From Scortum barcoo (taxonomy: Eukaryota > Chordata > Actinopteri > Centrarchiformes > Terapontidae): 64,000 nucleotides of DNA. The stretch spans positions 6,533,001 to 6,597,000 of the forward strand of contig CM041553.1 in NCBI GenBank assembly GCA_023238725.1. The letters run 5' to 3'. Below, one piece after another: positions 30,201 to 43,300 of the stretch. A program made the position numbers and the translations under genes. Position 1 is the stretch's first letter. Each line of letters begins with the position of its first letter. The notes beneath the pieces were generated by a model. That model saw only the letters and a program-made list of their open reading frames with translations, did not search any database and was not told where the DNA came from.

Positions 30201-31333
30201 TTCTCTGATTCAGCCCTTTTTCTTGACCTCAGCGAATATGTGTGAGCCTCTGGGTTGGAGCCTTTTTCCTTCAACAACTTTTTCTTCTGGATATGCAGCT
30301 TCTCTAGGCTCCTTTCAACTTTTCTTAACATTCTCTGTCTGTTTTCTTCCACTCTGGTACTGCATGACGCTGGAGAGAATCTCCTCCAAGACAGAGAAAT
30401 CTCTCTCTCTGAGTCTCCATCACTTTCTCCATATTCACTTTCATTGGAGCTATCATCTTCTGGCTCCTTTCTTCTCAATGTTCCACTCCCTCTCTTTTCT
30501 GCTTTGGCCAGCATCCTTCTTACTGCAGGATCATATCCTCCCATAGCTCCTTCCAGGTCACTCTGGTCTTCATCACTTCCAAATTCCAGTCGCCTCATTC
30601 TCAGTCCTCCCTCAGTCTCCAGTCGTCTCATTCTTCTCTTGGCCTTCGTAGTTGGATACATCTTTATGGTTGTTTCTGCTTGTCCCTCTTCTATTATACG
30701 ATCTTCATCATCTCTTATTCGATAATTTCCCTCCTGGCAGATCACAGGGAGCTGAGGATAAATTTCCTTAAACTTCACCTCCTTCTCATATGGTGGTGGT
30801 TTCTTCACTGCATCCACATGTGAGAAAGGTGTATTGATCTCAAGCCATCAATTTCTCCGTCTCCTTTGCATTTTTGTTCATCTCTTCTATACCTTGATCA
30901 AAGCTTCTCCTTTGCGGCCTCAATCAATCTCTGTCCTTCTTCTTCGAACAGCTGCAAGATGCCGAGCTCCATCTGTCGCTTCTCCTTGCGTTCTTCTCCT
31001 TTCTTGCCTTTCTTCTGGTCTGCTTTATATGTAGACACCAGCACTTTCATAGTTTTAACCACATCTGGGTTGAGAGTCCCTTCCACCAGCCAGGGCTGTT
31101 CGATATTAGGCCAACGCTTATGCCATTTCTCAGATATTTTCGCAATATTTTTAACTAAACAATTGTTCTTTTGTACCACTTCAACAGGGGTAACTGCTTT
31201 TGAGTTTTTTCGGTCCACCTTTGACATTGTGCCAGTATCCTTGTAGGTCCTCTTTGTAAATTAAGACTTTAATTGCTAAAACTAAAATTAAGTATGAACC
31301 ACTAATTTAACACAATAAGTGAAAAGAAATGAA

Positions 31334-31371
<38 letters not shown>

Positions 31372-34300
31372 TGTTTACTGCTAAGTGAATTAAATGAGAC
31401 ACATCAATTATCTAATCGCAAATAAAACACCCCAATATCCTACAAATATGCACCAAACCAATCCTATATAAACACAAAACTCTCAGTCACAGCAAAACAA
31501 ACCTCTTCCCAGCCAACCTTAAAATCATCAAATAATCACAGATGGATACTCCAATACAACTCAAATCAGCATAGACCTCAGTCCTGTAATGCAACAATTA
31601 CCACTCTTGACAATACATAAACCCAATAATCAAATGTAGTAAATAGTCAGTCAGTTGCCAAGCTTCTTTTGCTGTAACCTACAACTACACCTAAAATCTC
31701 ATGTAAAAACAACCCCAATACACATCAGTACTATTTCCCAGAATAAGTGTATGCGCATGTGTTCAAAAGCAGGTAAAAGAGTTTGTGGATAAAACTGCAC
31801 TGGCCTTTTTGATCAGTCTGGATTCAGAAGCTGCAGACACTGTCACCAGCAGGCTTCAGTCCACATGACTCCTCAGGCCAATTGTGTTCACGTCTGGGCT
31901 CGTCTCCTCCCCAAGCTCTCACACAACAGCAGTGAGTGATGAAGAAAAAGAGAAAAAACAAACAAAAGTTCAATATCTTTTGTATTCCTCACAATTTCAA
32001 AAGCATTTCACTGCATTGTCCACACATTATCTGCCAACACTTAATTCTTATATCTAAGGACAGATATTTCCACTTCTCAAATTTTATCAACCCCAAACCT
32101 TTAAGTTATAATTCTATTATAATTTTATTTATTATATTTATCACTACAACTAATTTACATTTATTATTGTATTTATTTATTTATTTATTTATTTATTTTA
32201 ATAATAGCCTTCCAAGTCTCCTAATATCACCCCTAAAACACTCTTTTTCCCTTTATCAGAGAGCGAGAGTCAGAGTAAAGAAAGGGTGGGGGAGTGAGGG
32301 AAAAAGAAACGAGGAGGTTCTTCTCCACCCCCCTTATTAAAACAAACAATTCTATTGGCACTCTCTACATAGGACACCCCCCTTACTCCGCCTCCTAAAC
32401 TTGACACCTCACTTCCAGTCCAGTCAAGCGCTCAGAGGATACACATCTCCCAGTTACTAAAGTCTCCAACATTCACCCAAACCAACTCTCAACAACAGGC
32501 AACAACCAACACTCATTCACTGACCAGACAACTCAACAATCCCACAAGCATCAACAGAATCCACTTTATTAACAGAAAACAGAACAGGGACGCATTCACA
32601 CTTGTATTGTACTTATGTACATCTAAAATGTGTGTGCTTATATATGCATCAAACATTCACACCTTAACTAATCCTTTTTGTGGGCTCATTGTCCTCTAAA
32701 CAGGCTCATAGTCCCTCCAAAAGGATTCATAGACTTTACAAAAACAATCAAGTCAACCAACACACATCCAATCGTTCACACACCCGGGACAGCGCTCCAC
32801 ACACACACACTCTACACACGCACACAGGGGCAGACAAAGAGAGAGAAGGAGAGATAGAGAGAGACTGATCGTCCGGCAACCAAACCCCTCTATAACCTCA
32901 CAAAACAATATTATAGTTAATTCAACATTACCCCAAAAACACAAACTACACTCTTAAAGTTTCAACTCATTCATACTATCCTAATAGCATGCTTTTCGCC
33001 GCTCCCTGTTTCTCTCTTATTATTATCCTAAATTTTTGCTACCAAATGAGGTGCAGATATTCAAAAAGAGGCTGCTTCAGACATTGTTCGTCAACTAATG
33101 TACGAGTGGGAACCTACAGATTTGAATTTTTCTTTCTACACCCCCAGTTCCTTAGAACCGACCTAAAAAAACAATTCTAGTGACTTTTTAGGGTTTTATT
33201 GGCCACGGCTAACCCGGCCTCCCAGAGGGCTTTTAATCCTAATTAGCGGCTTCACTTTCCCTTTCCTTTATTTCCTTTATTTCTCTGTTACTCTTTTTCT
33301 TCTTCTTAACACTTTTACCTTTATTACCTTTTTCCTTATTACTCTTACTCAACCACAACTATATATTTTCAACCAAATTGCGCCCTGGGCCCAGGGTTTA
33401 ACTCTATTTTTCCCTTTTAATCAATTCCAACTATATCTTAAAGCTTATTTTCACGCAGTGGCTAATTTACACACGTCTTACCGTTAAAGAAGCTCAGGGC
33501 GCCGTCTTCAATAATCTCTCATGATGTTATTTAGCTCACCTTATCGTTACTAATAAAGCTATTCTACACTTAAACTTCTTATTCCTTTTCTTCTTTCACT
33601 TCAACCATTTATTTCCTTTATCTCTTTACTCTTCTCTTACTCTATTCTTTTAACTTCTTTTAAATCAAACTTTCACGCAGTGGCCAATACATATGTCTTA
33701 CGGTTTTAAAAAGAACATGGGGCCCGTTTCTTGATTACCCGCATATTTAATTGACTCACTTAACGTTACTCATTTATTCTCTTTACTCTTTACTTCTTTT
33801 ACTCTGTACTCTTTTACTCTTTTTACTCTAAACTCTTTTACTCTAAACTCTTTTTACTCTTTTTCTATTCTACACTTAGACTTCCTTTATCTCTTTATTA
33901 CCTATAGTCATCCCCCTTTTTTTTTGCGCTACCTAAACGCAAAAACAAATTTAAAACGGAGCATTCAACATCAGCACATCAACACCCACACAGTTCTTTA
34001 CGGTGTGACCCAACAGCTTACACACACATACACCCCCTAATGCTCAGGCCAGCGTCCCACAATGTGAGAAAAAGACTTACTCTTACTTTGAAGTTGCGCA
34101 ATATGAGCCGGGAGTCCGAACGCTGGAGATATCGGTGTCACTGAGGCCACAGCACGTCTTGTCGTCGTGACGCCACAAAAATGATGGTTATCTTGAGGTG
34201 ATGTTGATGTGAAGATGAAGAAGAAGACTCCGCCGACGCTGTATTACTTACATATAAAGTTTATTGCAAGAAGACACAGCATCTATACAAGCAGTGCACA

Positions 34301-37300
34301 TTGCTTGTGAGAGGTTCCCTGCCAAATATAAAACCCCCCTCTCTTCCTATGTTTTCTATGGGTTTATATAGTGAAGTTGTTTTTCTCACCTTTGACCCCC
34401 ACATCAGTTAACCAAATTAAGGGACCCTTAAGCTCATCCTATAGGCAGCCAGGGGCCCCATATGAACATCCTGCTATAATCTAATTTCCTACCATTTCCT
34501 GTGAGTCTGTGGACCTCCAGATACTTCAATATATATTTATGTTTAAAGCTGGAAGTCACCAATCTTAATTTCGTTATGTGAAAACATAATTACAATAAAG
34601 ATTCTTGATTCTTGATTGATTAACTTCCGTCTGTTCCTCTCGGTGGGACTGTCTCATTGCAGAGAAACCCCCACCCCCGTCTTGCGTGAGACCGGTCCGT
34701 GGTGCAAAAAAAGTTGGGGGACCACTGATCTAGACAGTCTCAGGGCTGATCTGTATTTATTTAATTGTCAGAAGTAACTTTTTAGAAGTTGGTGGTTAAC
34801 ATTTGTATTTAAGTCTGCGTTCAGAGCTTATCATACATAAGTGAAAAGTGATAAGTGGTTGGTAAATGTGAAGTGAAACCACTGGTTTTTGGGGAACTGG
34901 CCCTTAAGCAGGTGTCATTGTCTCATCAGGCAGAAGTTATAAGTCTCAATTTTAATTTATAGTTGGCATGTTAACAAGCCTGTTCTCTCTTTTTATCCGC
35001 AGGGGAGTCCAGGAAGTTTGACCCAAACTTCAAAGGGCCACTTCACAACAGGTGAGATGTCTGTTTAAATCACTTATCATAAATCTGTTCCTCCTGTAGT
35101 ACAAGACACCACTAACAATGCCCTGTCTCTCCTCTCCTCTCCTCTCCTCAGGGGTTGCACAGACATCCTCTGCTGTATTCTCTTCATCTTGGCCTTGTTG
35201 GGGTACTTTGCCGTCGGTATCCTGGGTAAGGTTGAACCTAAATTACAACAATTGCAAACTATGTACTGTTTCATTGCTTAGCGCACTTAGACACTTGACC
35301 TTGGAGGAATCCTGCTTTGCGTCTGTGTCAGTGTCTTTATATACAATATGAAAATGTAATACATTTAAGATGATCAAAATTAAAACATGCCACACAACTC
35401 TTCTGCAGTGCAACATGGCTTATTCCCCAAACACTGTGAGCTACCTTGTGTTCATCTAAGTGGTGTGTGAGTCTGGTCCCAGATCGCTTAGATACAGTGA
35501 GTCCACCACACTATAAATACAAAGTGCTTAATATATATGATGACCACTGATATCTTCGAAGAAACAACCTGAGTCACCAACCTGATGGAGACAAGATACT
35601 CGCATTTGGGTGACTATAGGAGAGTTACGCATCATGTTTTATTTTTGACTTTCATCAAAGGTCACACTGGGCTGTACCTTCCTGTGTGTGTGTTCTCAAA
35701 GCGAACACATATTTAAGACTGTCTGTCTGCTTCCCCAGAATGAAAAACGTTTTCCACATCTTTGCTACCATTCTGTCTTTACCACCAGAGTAGAGTTAAA
35801 TGCTATTGTGTGTACCACCAGCAAAGAGATTATTTTAAAAACCTGAACTGCCAACGTATCAGAAAATGAAATTGAAATTGAAATGAAATTTATCTGCTTT
35901 AGCATCAACAGGAAAACCTGTTGATGTACAAGAGCAGTGTGTGTGACTTCCCTTTGTTATTATTTACTGTCATTTGATCTAATGTCTGCTTGTGTTCTGA
36001 GTGATTTAAATTCTTCTCCACGCAGCCTGGTCTCAGGGTGACCCCAGGAAAGTGATCTACCCCACAGACAGCAGGGGGCAGTTCTGCGGACAAGCTGGAA
36101 CACCTCTGGAGTGAGTCACCTGACAATATGAACTTGATGTGAACAGTTAACGTGTCCTTGGAAACCTTTGACATGCAGGCTTTGCTGTGTATTTCAGATG
36201 ACGATATGTATTACTTCAATCTGACACCCCTCATTTTGGGACTTATGTATTTAGGATACAGGCTAAATAATAATAATTTTACTGTTCTTATGCAACAGGA
36301 AGAAGCCTTTTCTGTTCTACTTTAACATCCTGAAATGCGCCAGTCCCCTGGTGCTGCTGGAGTTCCAGTGTCCCACCACACAGGTCAGAATCTGCCAGAA
36401 TCTTTAATGTATATTGCATTTTTCTCCATTTTAACAGTCACATTAATTCTCGTTATTGTGTTTTGTTGCTGCGTTTGTGTCCAGTTATGTGTGGAAAGCT
36501 GTCCTGACAGGCATCTGACACTGGTTAAAGCCAAGATAAGCAGCAAAGACCGTGAATACTACAAGCAGTTCTGTAAGGAGGGAGTGAACTTTAACAAATT
36601 GGTACATTTTAAAATTATTTGATCATTTGATTCACATTTTATGCACACTGACTGCAGTCTGTAGTTTTACCATGTACACTGAGTGCTGTTTTACATGATT
36701 CAGAGTCCTCCGGAGCTCCTGAGGGATGGCTTGTGTCCTGCCATGCTGATGCCAAGTAAACCCTGTAAGTGAGAAGCTTGTTCCTTCCTCTTCTAAACTG
36801 ACCATGTTTACACCCACACTACATAAGATGCTGCGTCTGTAGGTCTCTGTGTAAAAATGAAGCTGTTAGATATAAACAGATAATCTTCTCCCTCCACAGT
36901 CACGCGTCGCTGCCTCCCTGCCTTGGGAACGCTGAAGGGTGGTGTGGTGGTGGTGGGCAATGAGACCACCATTGATGATGGACAGGGCGTCAATATTAAC
37001 GCCACGGACGTGCTGGAGGCATCCAAGTGAGTTTGAGTTTGTTCGCGTGTGCACACAAAATATGCCAATATTATACGAACATTAATAAATATGTCTGTTT
37101 GGTTTTATACAATAGTTTGATTAATATGGCGGTAAAATCCTGTTATAATTTAATACTATCTCACCATGAAAGTCACAGACCGGCTCTGAAATTATAAATA
37201 AATGCTCATGATATTTACTCGATAAATCAGCAGGGTCACTGAACTGCCAGTAAGTTTTTGAACGAATTAGTGCTCAAATGATTCATTTCATTTGAGTTCA

Positions 37301-40300
37301 TTGGCAGTACCAACATATCATTTTGACTTTTATCTATTACTTCAAATTGAATCTTTCTGGAATTGTTGCTTTTGTCTAAATGGGAAGTTTGAGATATAAC
37401 TATGTGCTCTTGGAAAAGAAAGTGTTTTTTCTATTTTTGCAAAAGATAAATGAATTAGTCAAAAGTAAATAGAAAAGAATTGTTTTTACTTTTAAGCCCA
37501 AGAGAAAATGCTGCTTAATGAACCAGTTCATGCTTGACACACATCCTGCTGTGGTGTACCATCGTATCTTACTTTCGTCATTCGATGTCCCATTTAAAGG
37601 TCTTTATGCTCTTGTTTACCTCATACACTGATGTGTGTTCGTCACAGTGTTGGTCTGCTTTGGTTCTGCCCTATTTGTTTGCACCCTAGAGAGTCTTTAT
37701 GTCAGCATTTTCTATCAGCGTTATTCCCATTGGGAATGCTCCCTGCATGTTATTTATCAAGACGATGAGTAGTACAGGCTGTTATGTTATGTTCTTGCAG
37801 CGGGCAGCATCTCACTGCTGTAGAGTATAAAGCTACACTACCAAGTCAAATTATTTGTTGTCTTTATCTGCAATGTAAAATAATAACATGATAAAGACAT
37901 TTCTTTGTGGTGAGTTTATGTTCTGAAATCACAACTTTATCAGTTATGGAGGTAAATAAACAAGATTCAGATTAAAAGTCTAAAAACCTAAATCTGATTT
38001 CTTTCTACCAAACAAATTTTGTACAGCAGCATTGAGCGTATTTTTTTCTGAAGAATGTATGTTAATCATTTCAGCTGTAGAAGATTAAATAGAAATGGTT
38101 TGTCAGTCCGAAATGTAGTAAAAAGTGTCAGTCAGGAAGCTTAGGAAGTTTATTAGTGTTAGGTTGTCAGGCAAAATGCTTTAACGACTGTTATGCAGTG
38201 ATGCTAGAGCACTGTGCAGGATATAGATGATTAACATTACGTGCACTGACTGGTGTACTTTTATTATGAACGTTAGTTTCACAGAGGCGGATGCTCTGAT
38301 ACACAGACTGGAAAAAAAAAAAGCATTTTGCCTTATTACAAACTGATGGGAGGTTATTCAAGGAAAGGAACTGTAATTTTTTAACTAATAGTATTATTTC
38401 TTGATGTGACCTGTTATTACACTTTGTCAGGTTGGCAGATGTCTACAGTGTTTATTTTGGACATTGGTGATTTGTTTTTAATTCATTTCCTTTTGTTACA
38501 GGAAATCAAATGTGGTTGTTGAAGCTCGCCAGGTGGCCATGAGGATCTTTGAGGACTACACTCAGTCTTGGCACTGGATATTGCTGTGAGTCTGTCCACC
38601 TTCTAGTTAGAGAACAGTGTTGTGTGTTGTGATTTTCCTTATTTTCTCATAACTGCATTTTATAGCCACTAAACAGATTTAGACAGCCAACTGACTGTAG
38701 TTGTTAAAATACACTCTCATCATGGCTGTGTTTTTACATGAAAAGCCTGACTTCAGCTCATCGATGACCATGAAACCAGAAAATATGCTGCAAAGGTCAC
38801 AGAAAAAAGACTCTGCTGTTAACTCTCACTAAGTTAAAACGTTTGACGTGTCCGCCCTCTCCAGTGGTCTGGTGATCGCCATGGTCGTCAGCTTGATTTT
38901 CATCGTCTTGCTGCGATACTTGGCTGGCATCATGGTCTGGGTCATGATTGTTCTGGTTATTCTAGTCATTGGATATGGTAAGTCTTCATCTCTGTATTTA
39001 GTCTATATTTATAAGTCTTCATAATCTCTGTATTTATTAAAATGAAAAACCTAAATATTGGAAACTATTTTTTTTAGGGATTTTCCACTGTTACATGGAG
39101 TTTGCGAGTCTGAAGGGAGAGCCGGGCGCTAACGTCACCATCCGTGACCTGGGCCTGCAGACGGACTTCTCTGTCTACCTGCAGATCAGACAGACCTGGC
39201 TGGCCTTCAGTATGTGCTTTCATTCTTTAATACACCCCTGTATGAAGTGTTTATGAGTCCTGTTAATCCACAGCCATCTCTGTTTTGCAGTCATCATCCT
39301 GGCCATTGTGGAGGTCGTCATCATCCTGCTACTCATCTTCCTCAGAAAGAGAATCCTGATTGCCATCGCCCTCATCAAAGAGGCCAGCAGGTCAGTCTGA
39401 GGTGGTTGAGTCCCAGTTTGACATTGTTCAGCCTCTCTCCATTCTCTTTACTCAGAGGACACAGAAAAGTGACCAGACCAGCTGACCAGACCAACACAGT
39501 TTTTTCATAACAATGGATTAAATGACCATGTGACAAATAGTGACAAACCTGAATTATCACCCAACTCTGTATATCATGTCTGTCCTAAGAAATATCCTAG
39601 CCTCTCTCAGCTTGTTGCTTGGGTTTTATGGCCCCCCCAACTTTACTGTTTTGGCTCACTCTCATAGCTCTCATCTTCACCGTTTGCAGCTGCAGCTGTT
39701 TACGGCACAAAGCTTTCATAAAGTCAGTGCACCACCTGTTCAGCACCAAACAACAGACAGACAAGCAGTAAGCCACTAGCTTGTAAACACTGTTGCATTT
39801 AGAGGCTGAAGTGCCAAATATTCCCCTCAGAAGGTGGTGGAGACCAAGCAGAGCTAACAAAACTGTGAAAAAGACAATTAAGCTGCTTTAATTTCATCAC
39901 ATTTATTTTAATAACAGTGAGAACTGTTAGTCAGTTCACTTAAACACTGCTGAAGATATTGCCATCCTGTATCTATTTGTTAAAGAATCTCTCCTTCTCC
40001 TTTGGAGTATTATATATTAATATTAGAGATAAAGTGTTGATTATTGTTTTCTTTTTCAGAGCTGTCGGGCACGTGATGTCATCGCTGTTCTATCCACTGC
40101 TGACCTTTGCCCTCCTGGCCATCGTGATCGCGTACTGGGCCATCACTGCAGTGTATCCTTTCATTTATCCAGATGTTCACTCATGTTCTGAACATAAATG
40201 TCTCATTTCAATCTCTAGTTCTTCACTCCTTTTTTATGTATACTTTTAATTTCTTGAATTACATTACCAAATGTACACTGCATTTTTTTTTTATATTCTT

Positions 40301-43300
40301 ACACTGGTTTATGTATTTATCATAGAAAGAAAATAAAGAAGAAAACATAACAAATGCATGCAAATGGAATTAAATATACTGGCTTTACCAAAGGCATTCT
40401 TTCCTACTTTATAATTGTATATATAGATGAATAGATAACTTTGCTGGCTTTGTTTAGTTTCCTTGACTGTTCTGACCAGTTTCTTGTCCACCTCTAGTGA
40501 GCAGGTGTACAAAGTGTTCAACTCCTCTGAGTGCGAGTACTCACGACAGACCTGCGACCCCAAGGTACGCTTTTAAATGTCACCGCCATGAAATTAACTG
40601 ACTAAAGATATGTGTGGGGTTCGGCCAAAATTGCATTTTCATGTCACTGCTCCAGTCTGTAGTCCCCACATGCTTCAAGGAGACCATCATTGTCCCTGTC
40701 CCCAAGAAAACCAAAATCCTCTGCCTGAATGACTACCGCCCAGTAAGCACTCACCTCCACCATCATAAAGTGCATTGAGCGGTTAGTCAAATCTTTTCAT
40801 CACCTCTTCCATCCCAGACTCACTGGACCCACTTCAGTTTGCCTACAGGCCCAATAGGTCAACTGAAGATGCCATTCGTCCTCACCCTCTACACTGCCCT
40901 CTCCCACCTGGACCAGAGGGACACATATAGTCCAGGCTGAAATTATTCAAATTTTGACTTAGTTACTTTTATTCAACCAGCAAGTTTTTTTTTTTTGACC
41001 GGAAATGACACAGGCTTCTCCCAAAAGATAATAAGACGATGTACAAGAGCAATCATTATGGAAAAAATTATTTCTCAGCTTTTATTTACATTTGAACAAA
41101 AAAGTGGCATGTCCAAAATTATTCATACCCTTCTCAATAATCAATAGAAACACCTTTATTGGCTAGTACAGCAATCAAATGCTTCTTCCTATAATTGCTG
41201 ACCAGCTTTTTGCATGTCTTCACTGGTATTTTTACCGATTCATCTTTTGGATCATCTTTAGCTCCCTCCACAGATTCTCAGTTGGATTCAAGACAGGACT
41301 CTAGCTAGGCCACTCCAAAACGTTAATGCTTTTGTCCGCTAACCATTTCTTCACCACTTTTGCTGTGGTTTTTGAGTCGTTGTCGTGCTGAAATGTTCAG
41401 TGGTGCCCAAGGCCAAGTTTCTCTGCAGACTGCCTGATGTTGTTGTTAAGAATCTTGATGTATTCCTCTTTTTTCATGGTGCCGTTTACTGTGATTAGGT
41501 TCCCTGATCCATTGGCTGAAAACCACCCCCAAAGCATTAGGTTCCCACCACCATGTTTGACAGTGGGGATGGTGTTCTTAGGGTTGAAGGTTTCTCCTTT
41601 TTTACGCCAAATGAAGGCTACATCATTGTGGCCAAACAATTCAATTTTTGTTTCATCTAACCATAAAATAGAAAACCAGAAATCTTCCTCTTTGTCCAGA
41701 TGAGCATTTGCAAAGGCCAAGCAGGCTTTTGTGTGCCTTATCTGGAGAAGTGGCATCCTCCTTGGTCTGCTTCTGTGGAACCCAGCAGTGTGCAGTGTCT
41801 GCCTTGAGACGTTGCCACCAGCAGGGTCCAGATTCTCCAGGATGGCCTTGTTGGTGATCCTTGGATTCTTTTTCACCTTTCTCACTATCCTCCTGGCCAG
41901 CACAGGTGTCACTTTCAGCTTCCAACCACGTCCTCTGAGATTTTCCACAGTGCGGAATGTCTTTTAATAATACTTTGCACTGTAGCCACTGGAACTTGAA
42001 AACATTTAGATATGGCCTTATAGCTCATTCCTGACTTGTGAGCAGCCACAATGCGCAGCCTGCAGGTCTTCAGTGAGCTCCTTTGTCTTAGCCATGACTG
42101 TCCACAAACCAACTGCATAGAGCTGCTGTTTTTCACCCACTGAGTTGATTAAAACAGCTGTTCCCAATGAATCAGGGTAATTAGGATGCTTTACACAGAC
42201 ACAGCTTGGACTATTTGGAATAGTATAGAATCTTGGACTTTCCCATAGACTGTGACAGTTTGCAAAGGGTATGAATAATTTTGGACATGCCACTTTTTGT
42301 TCAAATGTTTTGTTCAAAAGCTGAAAAATATTTTTTTCCACAATGACGCCTCTTGTACATTGTCTTATTATCTTTTGGGAGAAGCCTGTGTCATTTCTGG
42401 TCAAAAAAAATCTGGTTGAATAAAAGTAACTTTAAGTCTAAATTTGCCAGGGGTATGAATAATTTTGGGCTTAACTGTATGTGAGAATGCTGTTCATTGA
42501 CTACAGCTCAGCAAGCTCATGGACCTCGGGCTCAACAGTGCCCTGTGTGACTGGATCCTGAACTTCCTGACGGGCAGACCCCAGGCTGTGCGGATGGGCA
42601 GCACCACATCCTCCACCCTGATTCTGAACACCGGCGCCCCCCAGGGCTGTGTGCTCAGCCCTCTGCTGTACTCCCTGTTCACGCATGACTGCGTGGCCAC
42701 CCACAGCTCCAACACCAACGTCAAATTTACTGACAACATCGGCCTGATCACTGGCGACGATGACACGGCCTACAGAGAGGTCAGAGCCCTGACATTTTGG
42801 TGCCAGGACAACAACCTCCATCTCAATGTCAGCAGAACAAAGGAGCTGGACTTCAGGCAGAGAGAGGAACACGTCCCCCTCTCCATCAACGGGACTATGG
42901 TGGAAGAGAGTCAGCAGCTTCAGGTTCCTCTGGGTTCACATCAGCGAGATGTTCACCTGGACTTCATCACACTGACTTTATCACAAAGTCAGCCAGACAG
43001 CGGCTCTTCTTCCTCCGCAGGCTGCGGAGGCTCAACATGGACTCAAGGATCCTCTGCAGCTTCTACAGGTGACCCATAGAGAGGATCCTGACTGGCTGCA
43101 TCACCACCTGGTTTGGCAGCTACCGCACCGCCCTCAAACGTCAGGCTCTACAGAGGGTGGTGAAAGCTGCTCAGCACATCACCAGGACAGAGCTGCCATC
43201 CGTGGAAGACCTCTACACCCAGCGGTGTAGGAAGAAGGCCACCAAAATCATTAAGGACCCCAGTCACCCCAGCTACAAACTGTTCTGTCTGCTGCCGTCT

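Larger units (their letters stand above)
26223..34528 (-). mobile_element. Defective endogenous retrovirus (LTR element), antisense in slc44a2 intron 1
   Basis: The element is bounded by near-identical LTRs (26223-26573 and 34182-34528) starting TGAAGTATC and ending ACCATCA on the minus strand. It is flanked by a 4-base duplication ATAT (26219-26222 and 34529-34532). Internal order on the minus strand: a leader of nearly 3 kb, gag-like sequence, reverse transcriptase, RNase H, integrase, then a purine-rich tract before the 3' LTR. A retrovirus-type polymerase (YVDD active site) and TATA/AATAAA signals in the LTR support a vertebrate retrovirus-like element, gamma/epsilon-like by overall look, which is tentative. 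Gag capsid, nucleocapsid and protease are not recognisable, env is absent, and pol has frameshifts and an internal duplication. It is non-functional as it stands. Confidence 0.88.

Noticed and set aside
30223..31246. Plus-strand frames up to 156 residues
   Set aside because: They are antisense shadows of the retroviral gag/pol region and show only Ser/Leu-rich composition.
33770..33870. Regular TTTACTC units resembling a CRISPR-like array
   Set aside because: The units are adjacent and degenerate with no spacers, in a eukaryotic genome; it is simple low-complexity sequence.
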